From: Bremia lactucae | Lineage: Eukaryota; Oomycota; Peronosporomycetes; Peronosporales; Peronosporaceae | Assembly: GCF_004359215.1 (NCBI RefSeq) | Contig: NC_090623.1 | Span: 182,424 to 246,423 of the forward strand | Length of the DNA stretch: 64,000 nt | Direction of reading: 5' to 3' | In this document: piece after piece, positions 9,230 through 20,302 of the stretch | Layout: each line of letters opens with the position of its first letter | Numbering within the stretch: the first letter of the stretch is position 1 | The notes under the pieces: model-generated | Databases searched by the model: none | Told to the model about the DNA's origin: nothing | What the model saw: only the letters and a program-made list of their open reading frames with translations | Position numbers and translations under genes: made by a program

Positions 9230-9691
9230 TTGTCATCTTGGTTTATATTTTACGGAGAAATTATACTCCACGAAGAAGGATTGCCACTTCGCCATTCTTT
9301 GCGAGAGATTTGAGCTATTTACGGCCGTGTGTAATGACGCATGGTCCGTATACACGATGAACGGTCTATATTCTCGGAGATAGACCTTAAACTTAGCCAG
9401 TGTATATTTCATGCCAAGGAAATCCGGGTAATTGCGTTCAGCTGGTTGCAGCTGACGCGATTGGTAACAGACGACGCGCTCCTCGCCATATATATCGTAT
9501 TGCATTAACGCGCAGCCAATTGCAAAATCGCGGGCGTCACAGACCACACGAAATGGTCTGTCTTGATCTACAATCGCCAAGGTGGGCGACTGCAACAAGT
9601 TTTGCTTGATACCTTCAAAGGAACGCTGACAATCAGCGTTCCATAGCCATTTCTCATCTTTTTTCAGGAGACGAGAGAGATGAACTGTCAT
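9230..9691 (-). pseudogene. Element H: RNase H domain
   Basis: One open frame covers the RT thumb/connection and RNase H: FRVVCDARDFAIGCALMQYD holds the first catalytic Asp, followed by RQLQPAERNYP and the IVYTDHASLHTA motif. RNase H removes the RNA template during reverse transcription. A gap after EYNFSVKYKPR shifts to the linker frame. This is a typical retrotransposon arrangement N-terminal to integrase. Confidence 0.85.
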
Positions 9692-10830
9692 CTCGGCATA
9701 ATTGCGAGAGTACTTTGCAAGTACACCGCTAATCCAAGAAACTTTCGAATTCTCTTGACATCGACTGGAACTGGCCAGTCTATAATTGCCTTGATTTTTT
9801 CGGGATCAGGGCGCACGCCGTGTTTACCGACGATGCACCCAAGAAGTGGTATTTCGTTTGCAGCGAATATACACTTCTTGAGATTTGCGTACAACTTATG
9901 CTTTCGCATAAGTGTAAGAGCCTGATGAACGTGAGGTTTATGAATTTTCACGTCTATCTTTCCGTTCATAGCCCGGCTATGGACAAATATATCGTCGGAA
10001 TAACTCGGTGCATATACTCGCACCGGTCTCGGCAGATTCGTTACGCATCTGTTGAATGTTGCAGGAACGTTACAAGCCCCTGCGACATTTAGCCATTTTC
10101 AGAGCATTGCACTGGGAGTTCTCACTGCTGTGTACGGGATGTCCCGTTTACGTATAAGGATTGGACAAAGTCTATCTATCGGATCCATAGACGCAAAGAT
10201 GGTACTGTTAGACATTCCATCTATTATTACGTCTTTCTAGGTATCAACGTTTGAGCCGGTACCGTTGCAGCATTTAATTTATTGAATGCATGCACTATCC
10301 GCCACTCTCCTGTGGATAGAAGGTTCGAGAACTATGTGGAGAGGTTGATTCCTAACAGGGCCCGCTTATAATCGATCGATAAGGAATTTATCGTTTGCAA
10401 GTACTTGTTCACAAGGCAGTGGCCACTGCTTCATGACAGTATTTCGAACCCCGTTTGAGCACGATCTCATGTCAAGTGCCTTTATCCTTAGGTAACTCGC
10501 ATGGAACTACCCCACGGAATACATCCCTGAATTCAAATATCTTTGTATGAAGGATTTGCGTTAAGTAACTCCCATGATTAAGTAGTATACCTCCAACTCG
10601 AGCCTTCACATCGAGGACATTTTCGTCCATCGATGAGCTGCTGAGAACCAGCTCGTCACTGCAAAATTTACCGCTGACCGAATCTTGGTTACGTAATCGT
10701 CCTCTGTGACGAGTGCGCAGATCTGCTTGATTCTGCCAATATGTAAATCTCCCAAGAATCGTTTTATTGCTGGTAATTCAGTTATCTCCGAAGTTAGCTT
10801 TGGAGGTGCATACAGATCAAGAGTATAGGC
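9692..10830 (-). pseudogene. Element H: reverse transcriptase domain
   Basis: The palm region is readable at 10023-9692: SYSDDIFVHS (the Y-x-DD active site), LYANLKKCIFAANEIPLLGC and VRPDPEKIKAI. Upstream (10830-10030) the fingers region is split by frameshifts; KTVIIDGMSNSTI-like and FNKLNAA-like motifs are recognisable by comparison with fragment K (36960-36619). Dead copy. Confidence 0.8.
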
Positions 10831-10899
10831 GCCTTCTCATGATCCATCATTATTCAAGGCATTCAATATATGGGTTTCTTCCTAGGACCTCTTTTCTAC

Positions 10900-11911
10900 A
10901 GGCTGCCGAGATATTGATCCCTTAAGATGCTAAGGTCTAGTCATTTTAGCCTTTACTGTCTGAACAGATTTCTCCTTAAGTACGTGGGGACCTATTCCCT
11001 CAACGTCTTCTGATTGTGATTGCGCTACCACAGTCGGGTCCTGTTCGGCCGACTCTCTACTCGAGCTAAAATCATCGTGTTGTCTCTTTTGGGCAACCGA
11101 TGTCTTCCTTGAATGTCACCTGCTAGGCGTACATTCATGTCAACATCCACTCGATTCATTCGAGTTGTGGACCTTCGGCGCAACTGTGCTTTCGCACAGC
11201 CGCCACCAGCTGACTGCACAGTGTAATCTTGTGCAGTCTTACTAACGACCGTACAATAAGTGAGGCCATCATACTCACTCGTAGTATATCCACACGCTTG
11301 TGGACGCTCCAAGCCGTTCACCATATGGTCATCTGATAAACAAGTGGCAGACATCTTTACGGATCGATGCTGCCAGCTGATTCTTGGCTCATACTTTCTG
11401 AGCAGAGGTAAACCTGGATGACATCAAATTTTTCATCTAAATCCAGTACGATGGAATTATCATCATACTGTAAATTTTTTAACATGTATTGAAATCTCAC
11501 TACGCGTTTCATCACTGTAATTGATGCTCCTGTCGCTAGACGGACCGTCATCCTCTTTGGAAGGATGTCGCGCTCAACACATTTGGGCCTACGATCCTCT
11601 AGCGACTGGCGACGAATAAAGATATTCGACGCCCCACAATTCACTAGGGCTCCAAGCGACAAATCATTTATCACTTTTAACTTCAATGTTATGAGGGATA
11701 CGTCATCACCAGGTGCAGAGACACATAACGACTGTGTGACTGGAGAACTTTTGTCAAGACTTTGCAAATTCTCTTGAGGTTGCTAGATCAGTAGGGCGTT
11801 GCGCCCCTATTAACTCCAGCCGTTTTATTTACGGTCCGCCTCGCTGTTGCGATTTCGTAACAATGTCGGACCCGCGACCGTTGCCCTTTTTGGCATTCCG
11901 CCTAGAAATTC
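10900..11911 (-). pseudogene. Element H: gag end and aspartic protease, catalytic Asp replaced
   Basis: Frame 11767-11357 covers the retropepsin-like protease: LVNCGASNIFIRRQSL is the active-site loop, with Asn where the paralogue in element I has the catalytic Asp (VDCGASNNFIRRQS). It is followed by LATGASITVMKRVV and LDLDEKFDVI. Frame 11354-11025 is the spacer towards RT. Both frames have premature ends. The left part (11768-11911) is the end of gag, where insertion G1 begins. Confidence 0.8.
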
Positions 11912-12396
11912 TTAAACGGGATGTCCCGTTACATAAGTATTATGACCTATAAGAGGAAATAAGCAAAGATGTACAAAATTATTTTCTATGTTAATTCTGA
12001 GTCAAATGGTTTCAATTATACCAAATTTGATATTATTGATACAATAAGACATAAGCTCTATTGATTGGTTGATTTAACTCTTAATCAACTCTGCCAATCG
12101 TTTCAAAACACAATTGTGCGGTGCGCAAGGAGGCGCCATACTTAGTTAGATATTAATTTAATAAGTTCAGTAGTAAATGGAAGTACGTAAAGTAGGAAAC
12201 TAAATAGATCAATACAGTTTCACTTTTTCCTAATTCTAATCCATTGAATTACCTTTGGTAGTTAAAGACCCTTAGCTACGAAGATCCCTTCTTCTGTACT
12301 ATTGTGTACGTGAAGTTTCGCGGCACCCTACCTACACTGTAAATAGTGAAAAGTTAACTAGTATTAATCAGTATTAGTAAATAATGACCCGTTACA
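11912..12396 (+). repeat. LTR-C, 5' LTR of G1
   Basis: 485 bp ending CCCGTTACA, followed after 2 bases by the primer-binding site TGGTAGCA (12399-12406). The start TTAAACGGGATG is a mutated form of the TGTAACGGGGTG start shared with LTR-A. It aligns with the 3' LTR (18385-18793) and with 44985-45430. Confidence 0.7.
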
Positions 12397-12398
12397 CC

Positions 12399-12406
12399 TG
12401 GTAGCA
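12399..12406 (+). promoter_or_regulatory. Primer-binding site of G1
   Basis: TGGTAGCA, two bases after the 5' LTR, the same octamer as at 7955. It primes minus-strand DNA synthesis from a tRNA ending TGCTACCA. Confidence 0.6.
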
Positions 12407-12446
12407 CTTCGTAGTCCGTTCAGTGGCCCACGCTCGTTCCATCCAG

Positions 12447-13470
12447 CATGGACATGCTAAATGAAGAAGGAAGGAGCTTCTAGGCCCTTTAATAAGGTTT
12501 TCACGCATCGTGTGAGAGGATTCCTCATTTGAGTGACCTCGAATGGAGAGTGATCGAACATATGAGCTCAATTGTAGGCGGGACAGCCGTTGGCGCTATG
12601 GTATTCACTCTGGGCAGAGATAAACAGCATGCAGCCATACCCGAGTTCATTCAACACGAACTCGACGGGGCTCAAGAAAGAGTAGCCTTGCTTCACCAGC
12701 AAAGCTTTCAACGTGTGGAGGTGTTAAGAGAACAAGGTGCTCAGCAGTTGCAACTGTTAAGACAGCAGCATGTATATGCTGCTAATGCGCCGACGCTTCC
12801 GCGCCAATCCGCAAGCTTAAAGATAGACATTTCTAAGTGTAAGGCAGTCGAAAGCGACTCCCTTTTGGGATGATTCGTCAAGTTAGACGACGCCATGGAA
12901 GCTCGTCGTATTAGTGATAATGCGACGAAAGTGAAATTTGGCATGTCCAACTTAGCCGGACGTGCAATTGGGGGCTCAAGCTTCACAATCCATTACTCTT
13001 TAAGTCGTATGAAGTCTTCAAGACCCGGCTCAGACAAAATTTTGAGCCGCCACGTGCTGAATTCAGGGCTCGAGCCGAGCTCCTGGATTTGAAGGAGGGC
13101 AAGCGTGATATTCACGCTTATGCCCAACATACACGATACCTCGTTAGTCATCCTATAGATGAACAATCACAGGTGACTGTGTTAATTAAAGGTCTTGCAG
13201 ACGATCCTTTTAAAACCTACCTGTTCCAGCTAGGATTAGAGTCGCTAGACCAAGCGATCTTTATAGCGGAACAGAAGTACTTTAGCCTTAAAAAGATTTT
13301 GTCTACTCTGGTGTGTAGCGTCCACCGAGACGATAAGAAACAGAGGTCCAGAACCCATGGATAAAAACGATTACGGATATCTAAAGTAGAATTGGGCCAC
13401 TACGCCTATGAGTGTAGTGCCCCACGGCCAGTGCCTTAAAACGCTGAGCGAAAAGACGACCTCTCGCTAA
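12447..13470 (+). pseudogene. Element G1: gag
   Basis: Gag starts near the ATG at 12447 (MDMLNEEGRS) and is then read in shifting frames: SDLEWRVIEHMSS with a Gln-rich coil (12529-12873), a capsid C-terminal domain (KEGKRDIHAYAQHTRYLVSH, VLIKGLADDPFKTYLFQL; 13089-13364) and remains of the zinc knuckle (GHYAYECS, near 13400). Capsid and nucleocapsid form the particle in which reverse transcription occurs. Several frameshifts separate the parts. Confidence 0.8.
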
Positions 13471-13559
13471 GAATAGTGGAAGACGTGGATCCGACGCTGT
13501 GGCGAAATCGCAACAGCGAGGCGGATCGTAAAGAAAACGGTCGGGGTTAGTGATGTTAG

Positions 13560-14530
13560 TAGCTCATCGATGGACAGAAGTGTCCTCAATGAGAAGACTC
13601 GGATTGAGTGTTTTACGTCTTAATTCTGGGAGTCTATGAAGGCAAACCTTTATGTAAGGATTTGAAAGAATTCAAGGATGTCCTCCCTGAGTTAATAACT
13701 TGCGAGTTACCTAAGGACAAAGGCACTCGACACGAAATCGACCTAATCCCAGGTTCGAAATACTGTTCATGTAGCGAAGGCCATTGCTGCGTGAACAAGT
13801 AATAGCGATCGTCAAATTCTTTGTTGAATGCTTAGCAGCGGGTCATGCGAGGGAATGAACTTCCCCACATAGCTCTCCGACCTTGTCTGCATAAAGCAGC
13901 AGGAGGATGGCGGATAGTGCATGCATTCAACAATGTGAACGCTGCAACTGTACGGCTCAAACGCCGAACCACAAATGACGTAATTATTGATGGTATCTCA
14001 AAAGTGCTATCTTTTCGTCAACGGATCTGATGGGTGCATTCTATCAGATCCTTATAAATAAACAAGATATTCCGTTCACAGCAGTAAGTACCGTAAGCGG
14101 TATGCAATGGGAGTGGTTAGTCATGCCACACGAGCTTAATAATCCCCTGCGACATTTAACAGATGTGCAATCAAGCTGTTGAGATCGGTGCAGAATTTGC
14201 ACTCGAGTTATATTGATGACGTCGGATGTTGATGTACATCGTATCCACGTCCGAAAGGTTCTTACACTTATGCGGAAGCACAAGTTGTATGCAAATCTCA
14301 TAATTTTTTATAGCTGCAAGCGAAATACCACTTCTTTTGTGCGTCTTGGATAAACACGGTGTGCGTCATGATCCGGATAAGATCAAGGCAATCACCGACT
14401 GGCCTGTGCCACCGACTGGCCTGTGCCAGTCGATGTCAAGGGACTTAGAAAGCTCCTAGGTTTAGCGGTGTACCTGCACAGGTACTCACACAATTATACC
14501 GGAATGACAGTACATATTTCTTCTTTGTTG
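13560..14530 (+). pseudogene. Element G1: reverse transcriptase
   Basis: Gag is followed directly by the RT N-terminal linker; the ~1 kb protease region seen in elements H and I is missing. Readable pieces are KEFKDVLPELITCELPKDKG and the matching EIDLIPGSKYC (13608-13802), the GGWRIVHAFNNVNAATV fingers motif (13845-14030), and the region around 14200-14460 with the IYDVGC remnant of the DD box. Dead by many frameshifts. Confidence 0.75.
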
Positions 14531-14559
14531 AATAAAAAAGTTAAGTGGCCATGAAACGC

Positions 14560-15110
14560 TGATTGTCAGCGTTCCTTCGAGGGTATCAAGAAAATCTTGA
14601 TGCAATCGCCAAGATTGGGGATTGCTGACCAAGACTGACCTTTTCATGTGGTCTGTGACGCCAGCGATTTTGTTATCGACTGTGCGTTAATGCAATATGA
14701 CACAGACGGCGCAGAGCGCGTCGTCTATTATCAATCGCGTCAGCTTCAACCAGCTGAACGTGACTATTTAGGGCATGACCAGGAAAATCTTGCCATGAAA
14801 TATGCACTGTTTAAGTTTAGGGTCTATCTCCCAAGAGATAGAACATTCATTGTATATACGGATCACGCGTCTTTTCGCACCGCCGTAAACTGTCAACACC
14901 TTTCGTAAAGAATGGCGAGATGGTTGTCTTTCTTCGCGGAGTATACCTTATCCGTGGAGTATACACCAGAACGACTAAACGTTGTTTCCGATGCCATTAC
15001 GCGCCGGCCCGATTTTGAGCCGACTGCGCAAATCAACAGTGCGCATAAGGCCACTGATGCAATAATGAGTGTTTTGTCGTCAACATTACTCGACGATGTA
15101 AAATGAGCTT
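14560..15110 (+). pseudogene. Element G1: RNase H domain
   Basis: Frame 14648-14908 has MVCDASDFVIDCALMQYDTD, RQLQPAERDYLGHDQENL and IVYTDHASFRTAV, the RNase H fold of gypsy elements. The Gly of the usual AIGCAL motif is Asp here. Frame 14912-15106 is the connection to integrase (SVEYTPERLNVVSDAITRRP). A stop at 14906 separates the two. Confidence 0.85.
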
Positions 15111-15189
15111 CTCAAGAAGATAAGGCTCTAAGAGGTTGATAGATTACATTAAATATTCATCCCAACAATCCTTAAAAGGATTGTTAAAA

Positions 15190-16620
15190 TTGTATCGATC
15201 CTCAACAGATCGATATACAATACGCAATACATTATTGTTTAATACAGCCATTGATGGCAACACACCTCGTGTCGTCATCCCTACCCATAACATTTGAGAT
15301 TACGCATCATGGACGAGCACCACAATGCACTAATAAGTGGTCATCGTTGACGTGAGAAGAGACTTATCTCACGATAAGTCGCGACTTCTACTGGCCACAC
15401 CAGTATGAGTTCGTCCGCAAGTACATACGTGCTTGCGATGTTTGTCAACGGGTATGCCCAATACTTCATCCCGTGCTCCGTTACAACCTCTGCCACTTTC
15501 GGCAGAGTTTTGGCGATCCGTATCTACGGGCTTCATCGTCCGATTCCCCGAAAACACCCATAAGGATTATGGTATTCGTGCTTTTGTTGACCGTTATAGC
15601 AAGATGGTACATTTTGCTGCCGTCCCGGAGTCGAGCAGAGCCAAAGGCTGTGCTCATCTTTTTTTTGACACGTTATTTCGACTCCATGTGTTACCCCGTG
15701 AACTGATCTCAGGTTGAGACCATAAATTCGCACCGGAGTTTTGGCAACAGTGTTTAAATCACTTGGAACATAATTAAAAATGTCCTGAAACAGATGGTCA
15801 GATGGAGCATGTTAACCGTATTATCGAAGAGATTTTTCGTGGATACGTCCACATTTGTAAGAGTTCGAGCGATTTGTTGCCGATGGTGGAATTTGCTTCA
15901 ACAGTTCAGTGCATGCTTTTTCAAAGCATACACCATTTTTCTTGAACGAATTATGCCACCCTCGTATACCTACCTGTTCGAGAGTAACTTTTATTTAGGG
16001 AGTAGGGACTCGCTCGAGCAACGAGCCTTTTAGCTCTTGCTCATCACGCATTAGCCCTAAGATCAATGCGAAGGATACCGATGTTGAATTAACTAACAGT
16101 GAAGTGGACAAACTCAGTAATAATAACAGTGCTATTACTAACTTAGACAACGATGCTGTAAGACTCAGCCCCGGAAACAATATTATTTATAAAATCGATA
16201 ACACTCTCAATAATGAGGAGATTGACAATTTCGCAGTGCGAACCGGTCGCACTGACAAAAAAATTAAAATCGAGTCAGCATGTGAATTCCTGCTGGCTAG
16301 AGAATCAGTGGTCCGTTTCGTACAGTATTCCATCGCTGATGCGGTGGACCGACATAAACGGAACTCTGACAAAAATGGAAGAGCAAATGTGCGTTTATTT
16401 AATATTAATGACCTAGTCCTACTGTCTACGATAAACTTTCCAAAGCACGTAGTGAAGAATGTGGGCAGTAATAAATAGGTGCTTATGTATATCGGCCCGT
16501 TTCGTGTATTACATCGCCAAGGCAATGCGTACACGATCGTGCTACCTCGTAGTATGCGTACGCATCCTACGGGTTGTTTTGGGCGTCTACGCCCATACCA
16601 TCAGTACGAGACTTCTGCCG
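15190..16620 (+). pseudogene. Element G1: integrase core and C-terminus
   Basis: Zinc-binding remnants at 15370-15450 (CDVCQRV in a neighbouring frame) precede the DDE core: AFVDRYSKMVHFAAVPESS and LHVLPRELISG (15433-15717), the second Asp region DHKFAPEFWQ after a stop, and EHVNRIIEEIF near 15810. Frame 16104-16478 holds an Asn/Asp-rich insertion and the start of the C-terminal domain, which ends YIGPFRVLHRQGNAYTIVLP (16479-16600). The integrase inserts cDNA into the genome. Broken by stops. Confidence 0.8.
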
Positions 16621-16628
16621 ATTTCGGA

Positions 16629-18303
16629 TTAAAGCAGAACGGTCAAGGCATCAGCCGAAACCGGATGGTTCCGAGCCAAAGCTTCATTGTCTCGGAACAG
16701 GGTACGATTCTCTTGAATCAGACGATCCACTCTTTTCTTCAAGGAAGAGATCTTCTGACGAGCTGTAAGCAGCTCGTTATGAAGTGACTGATGAGCGCTT
16801 TCATCGGTTGATCAGTCGCAACCTACGCACAATTTATCGACTGGTCATGAGACAGGATATCGACAGTCACCGCTAACTCGCGGCGACGGGATCGCATATG
16901 ATCAATATTCCTCCCTTAACTAATAAAAAATGTGATCCATATCACGATGTTGATTTTGGTTTGTCAAACGAGGCAAACCCGATCTTTCCCCCCCTCCACA
17001 CCCATTGATCGAGTGAGGTGGTGAGAAGCGCAAACATTTCTTAAATCACCGTGAGCGAAAGTGAGCTCGAACGAGTTATCTCGCTCGTTGGCGAGGGTAC
17101 GACCCTCGCATGATAATTCGGAAACTCGATCCCAACTGATATTGGACGTTCCGGGTCTCATCCTCCAGTACGACGAGACCTACCCTCTTCGACAAAAGTT
17201 CCATCAGAGAACGAGCGCTTCCCGCGCTCTTAGAAGAAATATGGTTCTCACTCCCTTGACGCATCTCGTAGGAGATGGGCGTTTTCCAATGGGGAATTTC
17301 AAGGGAATATGCTTCCTTAGGAGCATGAACTGCACCCTTAAAACAGCATTAGACATTAGCCCCCCCATGGGAGGCAAAGTATCCCTGCCTCTCTAGACAA
17401 ATGGTGCAGCTTATAGCGTGCACTGACTACTGTCCGGTTCACGAACCGTTTACGGAAAGCATGTAACTTTAACCAGACCGCACGGCTTATGCTCTGTACA
17501 TTCTGTACAAAGGCTTTCCGTGCTTGGAACAAAGGTTTGACATCCTTGGCCCCTTTGCATGTGTACCACCGATACCGGAAAAAGGCATCGACGAGGAATT
17601 CCGCTTCATCCCCACCAGGCTTGTGAAGCCTGGATAAAATGAATAATGGAATATGATATTGATTGTTGGTCATACCAGACCAACGAATGAGGTTTTCTCT
17701 CCGAAGGTAATGAAGGTCTCTTTTCAGGAGCGAACCGCAACGTATCGCGGTTCTTCTCCGGTTGGCTCATGTTGACGTTTATGTTAACTTGGCCCTGGAA
17801 GCAATCCCTAGATTCACCCTCTTTCCGGTGATGCAAACTAACACCACCACCAGCACACTTCCCTTCACGACCACTTAGTTCCTGGTGCCGCATACTAACG
17901 TTACCAAAGTTATCAACGCCACTGAGTGATCATTAGATGACTCCGCACCAAAGAGGTCCCGTCGAGTTAAACAACCTCGTCATCACTTTGGTAGTCACGT
18001 TAGAGCCCAAAGATTAAATGGCCTCGGCCTCGGGTGTACCGGCAGCCTTCTCAGTCGCCACAGAGTCGGGCGATGCAGGCGACTTGGACCAGTCACCTAC
18101 AATTGCTGTAGCAGGTGACTTGTCCCCGTCACCTGCAATGTCATCAACAGATGACATACCCCTGTCACCTCCAAGTAGGAGGTGACATATTCACCGCAGT
18201 AAACGCATTAGAGTCTACTGGAACATTTGCCTTACTGACAGCTACACAGATCCGTGCAGCTGCCAGCTTAGCGGACTCGCTGTCCACGCGCACAGTATCT
18301 TGA
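16629..18303 (-). pseudogene. Antisense ORF of gypsy element G1, copy 2
   Basis: This is read opposite to pol. The N-terminal part (about 18300-17990) is Ala- and Ser-rich (ESAKLAAARICVAVSKANV, then SPASPDSVATEKAAGTPEAE after a frameshift). The middle domain lies at 17673-17356: AFFRYRW, QARKAFVQNVQSISRAVWL and RYKLHHLSREAG align with copy 1 at roughly 45% identity by eye. The C-terminus (16805-16629) is a leucine-rich coiled coil (LKKRVDRLIQENRTLFRDNE) ending in TAA at 16629. The order of parts equals that of copy 1. Frameshifts and one stop separate them. Confidence 0.6.
17040..17397 (+). pseudogene. Element G1: chromodomain and pol tail
   Basis: The frame from 17061 reads SNELSRSLARVRPSHDNSETRSQL then LDVPGLILQYDETYPLRQKF. 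This matches the E1 chromodomain end (EPRSQL, VEGLVRQYD), but the Y-L-x-W core is lost to a frameshift. The tail up to 17397 is similar to E1 506-681. It overlaps antisense ORF copy 2 on the other strand. Confidence 0.65.
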
Positions 18304-18793
18304 TTAAAATTGTAATGCAAATAAAACCAATATCTTGATTAAAACCAACAATACTAATTACAAGGAATTACTTAATAACCTTTCCTGTCACCCTACATCA
18401 ATCACTATAGTGACTTTTTAATAAGCTAAATCAATCCCGCCAATCGTTTCAAGACACGATTGTGCGGCCCGCAAGGAGGCGCCATACTTAGTTAGATATT
18501 AATATAGTAAGCTCAGTAGTAGATTGACGATCGCTGCGTAGAAAGCTAATTATATCAATACAGTTTTCCTTTTTCCTAATTCGAATCCAATATACCATTG
18601 GTTGCTAAAGATCCGTATGAATTACCATTAATTGCTAAAGATCCTTAGCTACGAAGATCCCTTCCTCTGTACTATTGTGTACGTGAAGTTTTGCGGACAC
18701 AATAGTACAGAGGAAGGGATCTTCTTAGCTACTCTGTAATCAGTGTAAGGTTAACTAGTTTTGATCAGTATTAGTGAAAAGTGCCCCGTTACA
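18304..18793 (+). repeat. LTR-C, 3' LTR of G1 (5' end not recognisable)
   Basis: From about 18385 this aligns with the 5' LTR-C (CGCCAATCGTTTCAAGACAC, GGAGGCGCCATACTTAGTTA) and ends CCCCGTTACA. The first ~80 bp do not show the LTR start; they contain ATCTTGATTAAAA twice. The two LTRs differ at many sites, so this is an old insertion. Confidence 0.65.
18653..18724. repeat. Perfect 28-bp fold-back inside LTR-C
   Basis: GAAGATCCCTTCCTCTGTAC... at 18653-18680 recurs as its exact reverse complement at 18697-18724, with a 16-nt loop. The homologous site in the 5' LTR (around 12275-12330) has only the left arm, so the right arm is a local inverted duplication. Confidence 0.9.
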
Positions 18794-19800
18794 AGTACGT
18801 TATGTACCCCCCGGGACTGGGGTGGGGTAATACACTCATAGACATAGTGACCTAACTTTGACAGCGACTGCATCCCTGCAATCGCTTATTGTTCGAAAAG
18901 CTAGGTCTCTCGCTTTCGACGTAAGATAGGTCCATAGGTTCTGGACCTCCAAGATCTTGTTGTCTTGGAGGACGATACGATGACGAATTAGCTTGAGCCT
19001 GTCTCAGCTAAAGTCATCCTGTTCCGCAAAAGCTATTGTTTTTTTCTGTTCCAAGCGGAACAGGTGGGTCTTTACGGGACCATCTGTAAGACCTTGCATG
19101 AACACCCTAATCAACGTGTGTTCATGAACTGGTTTGCTCGTGATACAACTCGCTAAGAGTCGCATGTGCTGAGCATAAGCGTGAACATCACACTTGCCTT
19201 GCTTAAGTTTCAAAAGCTCTGATCGATCTCTGAATTCAGCCCTAAGAGGTTCAAAGGCCTGTTTGAGCCGGGCTTTATAAGCCTCTTGCGAGCCAAATAC
19301 ATATGTTTCGCGCAACATGAGGCCTAGTGCCCAAGTTTTGGCACGATATGCCACATTTGATTGAGCAAATGCGACTTGCATTTGCTCGTTGACGATGTGA
19401 CAAGACTTTCATGCATCGTCCAATCCGACGAACCACCTTAAAAGGGAGTCCTCTTCGACTCCATCATACTTACAGATGTCTATCTTTAAGTTTTTCGGAC
19501 GGCACGTCTGCGTCATCCCAGGTACAGGGGTCTCTGCCTGTTGCAATCTCAACAGTTCTCCTGTTATGAAATGATTAAGCAAGGCTATTTCTCCTTCGCC
19601 TTGTCACGTTCATGTTGTATGAACTTGGCGACGGTTGAATGGAGGGCATCTCTGTCTAAGTTGGACAGTAATGCCAGGATTGCATCGTTTCCTACGGATG
19701 AACTCATTCGTTCAACCGCACTCCTTTCTATATCACTTAGAAAGGAGTAGCTTTCAGGGGAAACGTGATGCGTATTCCCACTACCATCTAACATGTCCAT
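18794..19800 (-). pseudogene. Element H: gag (5' part)
   Basis: The ATG at 19800 opens MDMLDGSGNTHHVSPESYSF, the clearest gag start in the window; the same MDM start is visible in elements I and G1. The frame closes at 19585. The capsid C-terminal domain resumes at 19381-19004 (KQGKCDVHAYAQHMRLLAS, LIRVFMQGLTDGPVKTHLFR). The zinc-knuckle region is cut at 18794 by the G1 insertion and resumes left of 11912. Confidence 0.8.
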
Positions 19801-19850
19801 GTTAAATGTGGGAAATGTGGTCCTTGGACGGACTACAAAGTGCTACCAGG

Positions 19851-20302
19851 TGTAACGGGGCACTGCGACTTGTACTGTTTCAGTACAAGTCCACTTCACA
19901 CTGCTTCAGATGTGAGTGGTGCCTCTCGTTAAGTAACGTACACTGTACGTGTAGAGGAAGACTTCTCTTAAGGCAAGTTAGCTTAAGAGGGTAAAATGAA
20001 AACTGTATTAATATAGTTAAGTGTCTTTGTTAATCTATCTTTGTAAATGTTGTCTTAACTATAAACTAATACTAAACATGTAAATGAATTCTTATCTATC
20101 TTATCTCGTAATCTCTCTTTGATTACTTCTACAGCTGATTAGTCTGCGGAATAAATAGACATAATGGTCTATACCTATTTATGGATAAGAATTCAGGAAA
20201 TTACTATTTAAAGTAATTTCCCCCAAATATTATCTATCTTTTGGATAATATTAATTAACAATCTTTTATTGTTAATTTCATGTAACGATACACCCCGTTA
20301 CA
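19851..20302 (-). repeat. LTR-A, full length, 5' LTR of H
   Basis: 452 bp with termini TGTAACGGGG...CCCCGTTACA. On the minus strand it is followed by CC and TGGTAGCA (19848-19841), the primer-binding site. Its right end abuts region X at exactly the base where the 2.45-kb duplication begins. Confidence 0.85.

Larger units (their letters stand above)
11912..18793 (+). mobile_element. Element G1: LTR-C gypsy element nested in gag of element H
   Basis: A 6.9-kb unit with LTR-C at both ends, gag, RT, RNase H, integrase, chromodomain and an antisense ORF. The flanking sequences (11768-11911 and 18794-19800) are the two halves of H gag and join in register with the uninterrupted gag of element I near 23600. 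Flanks AATTC (left) and AGTAC (right) may be a decayed 5-bp target duplication. There is no protease, so the element is an internally deleted, non-autonomous copy, also broken by stops. Confidence 0.75.
8751..20302 (-). mobile_element. Element H: LTR-A gypsy element split by G1
   Basis: 5' LTR-A at 20302-19851, primer-binding site, gag 19800-18794, then G1, then gag end, protease, RT, RNase H and integrase N-terminus down to 8751. The integrase core, chromodomain and 3' LTR are missing at the left end, where other gag fragments follow. The internal order is canonical for Ty3/gypsy. Confidence 0.75.
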
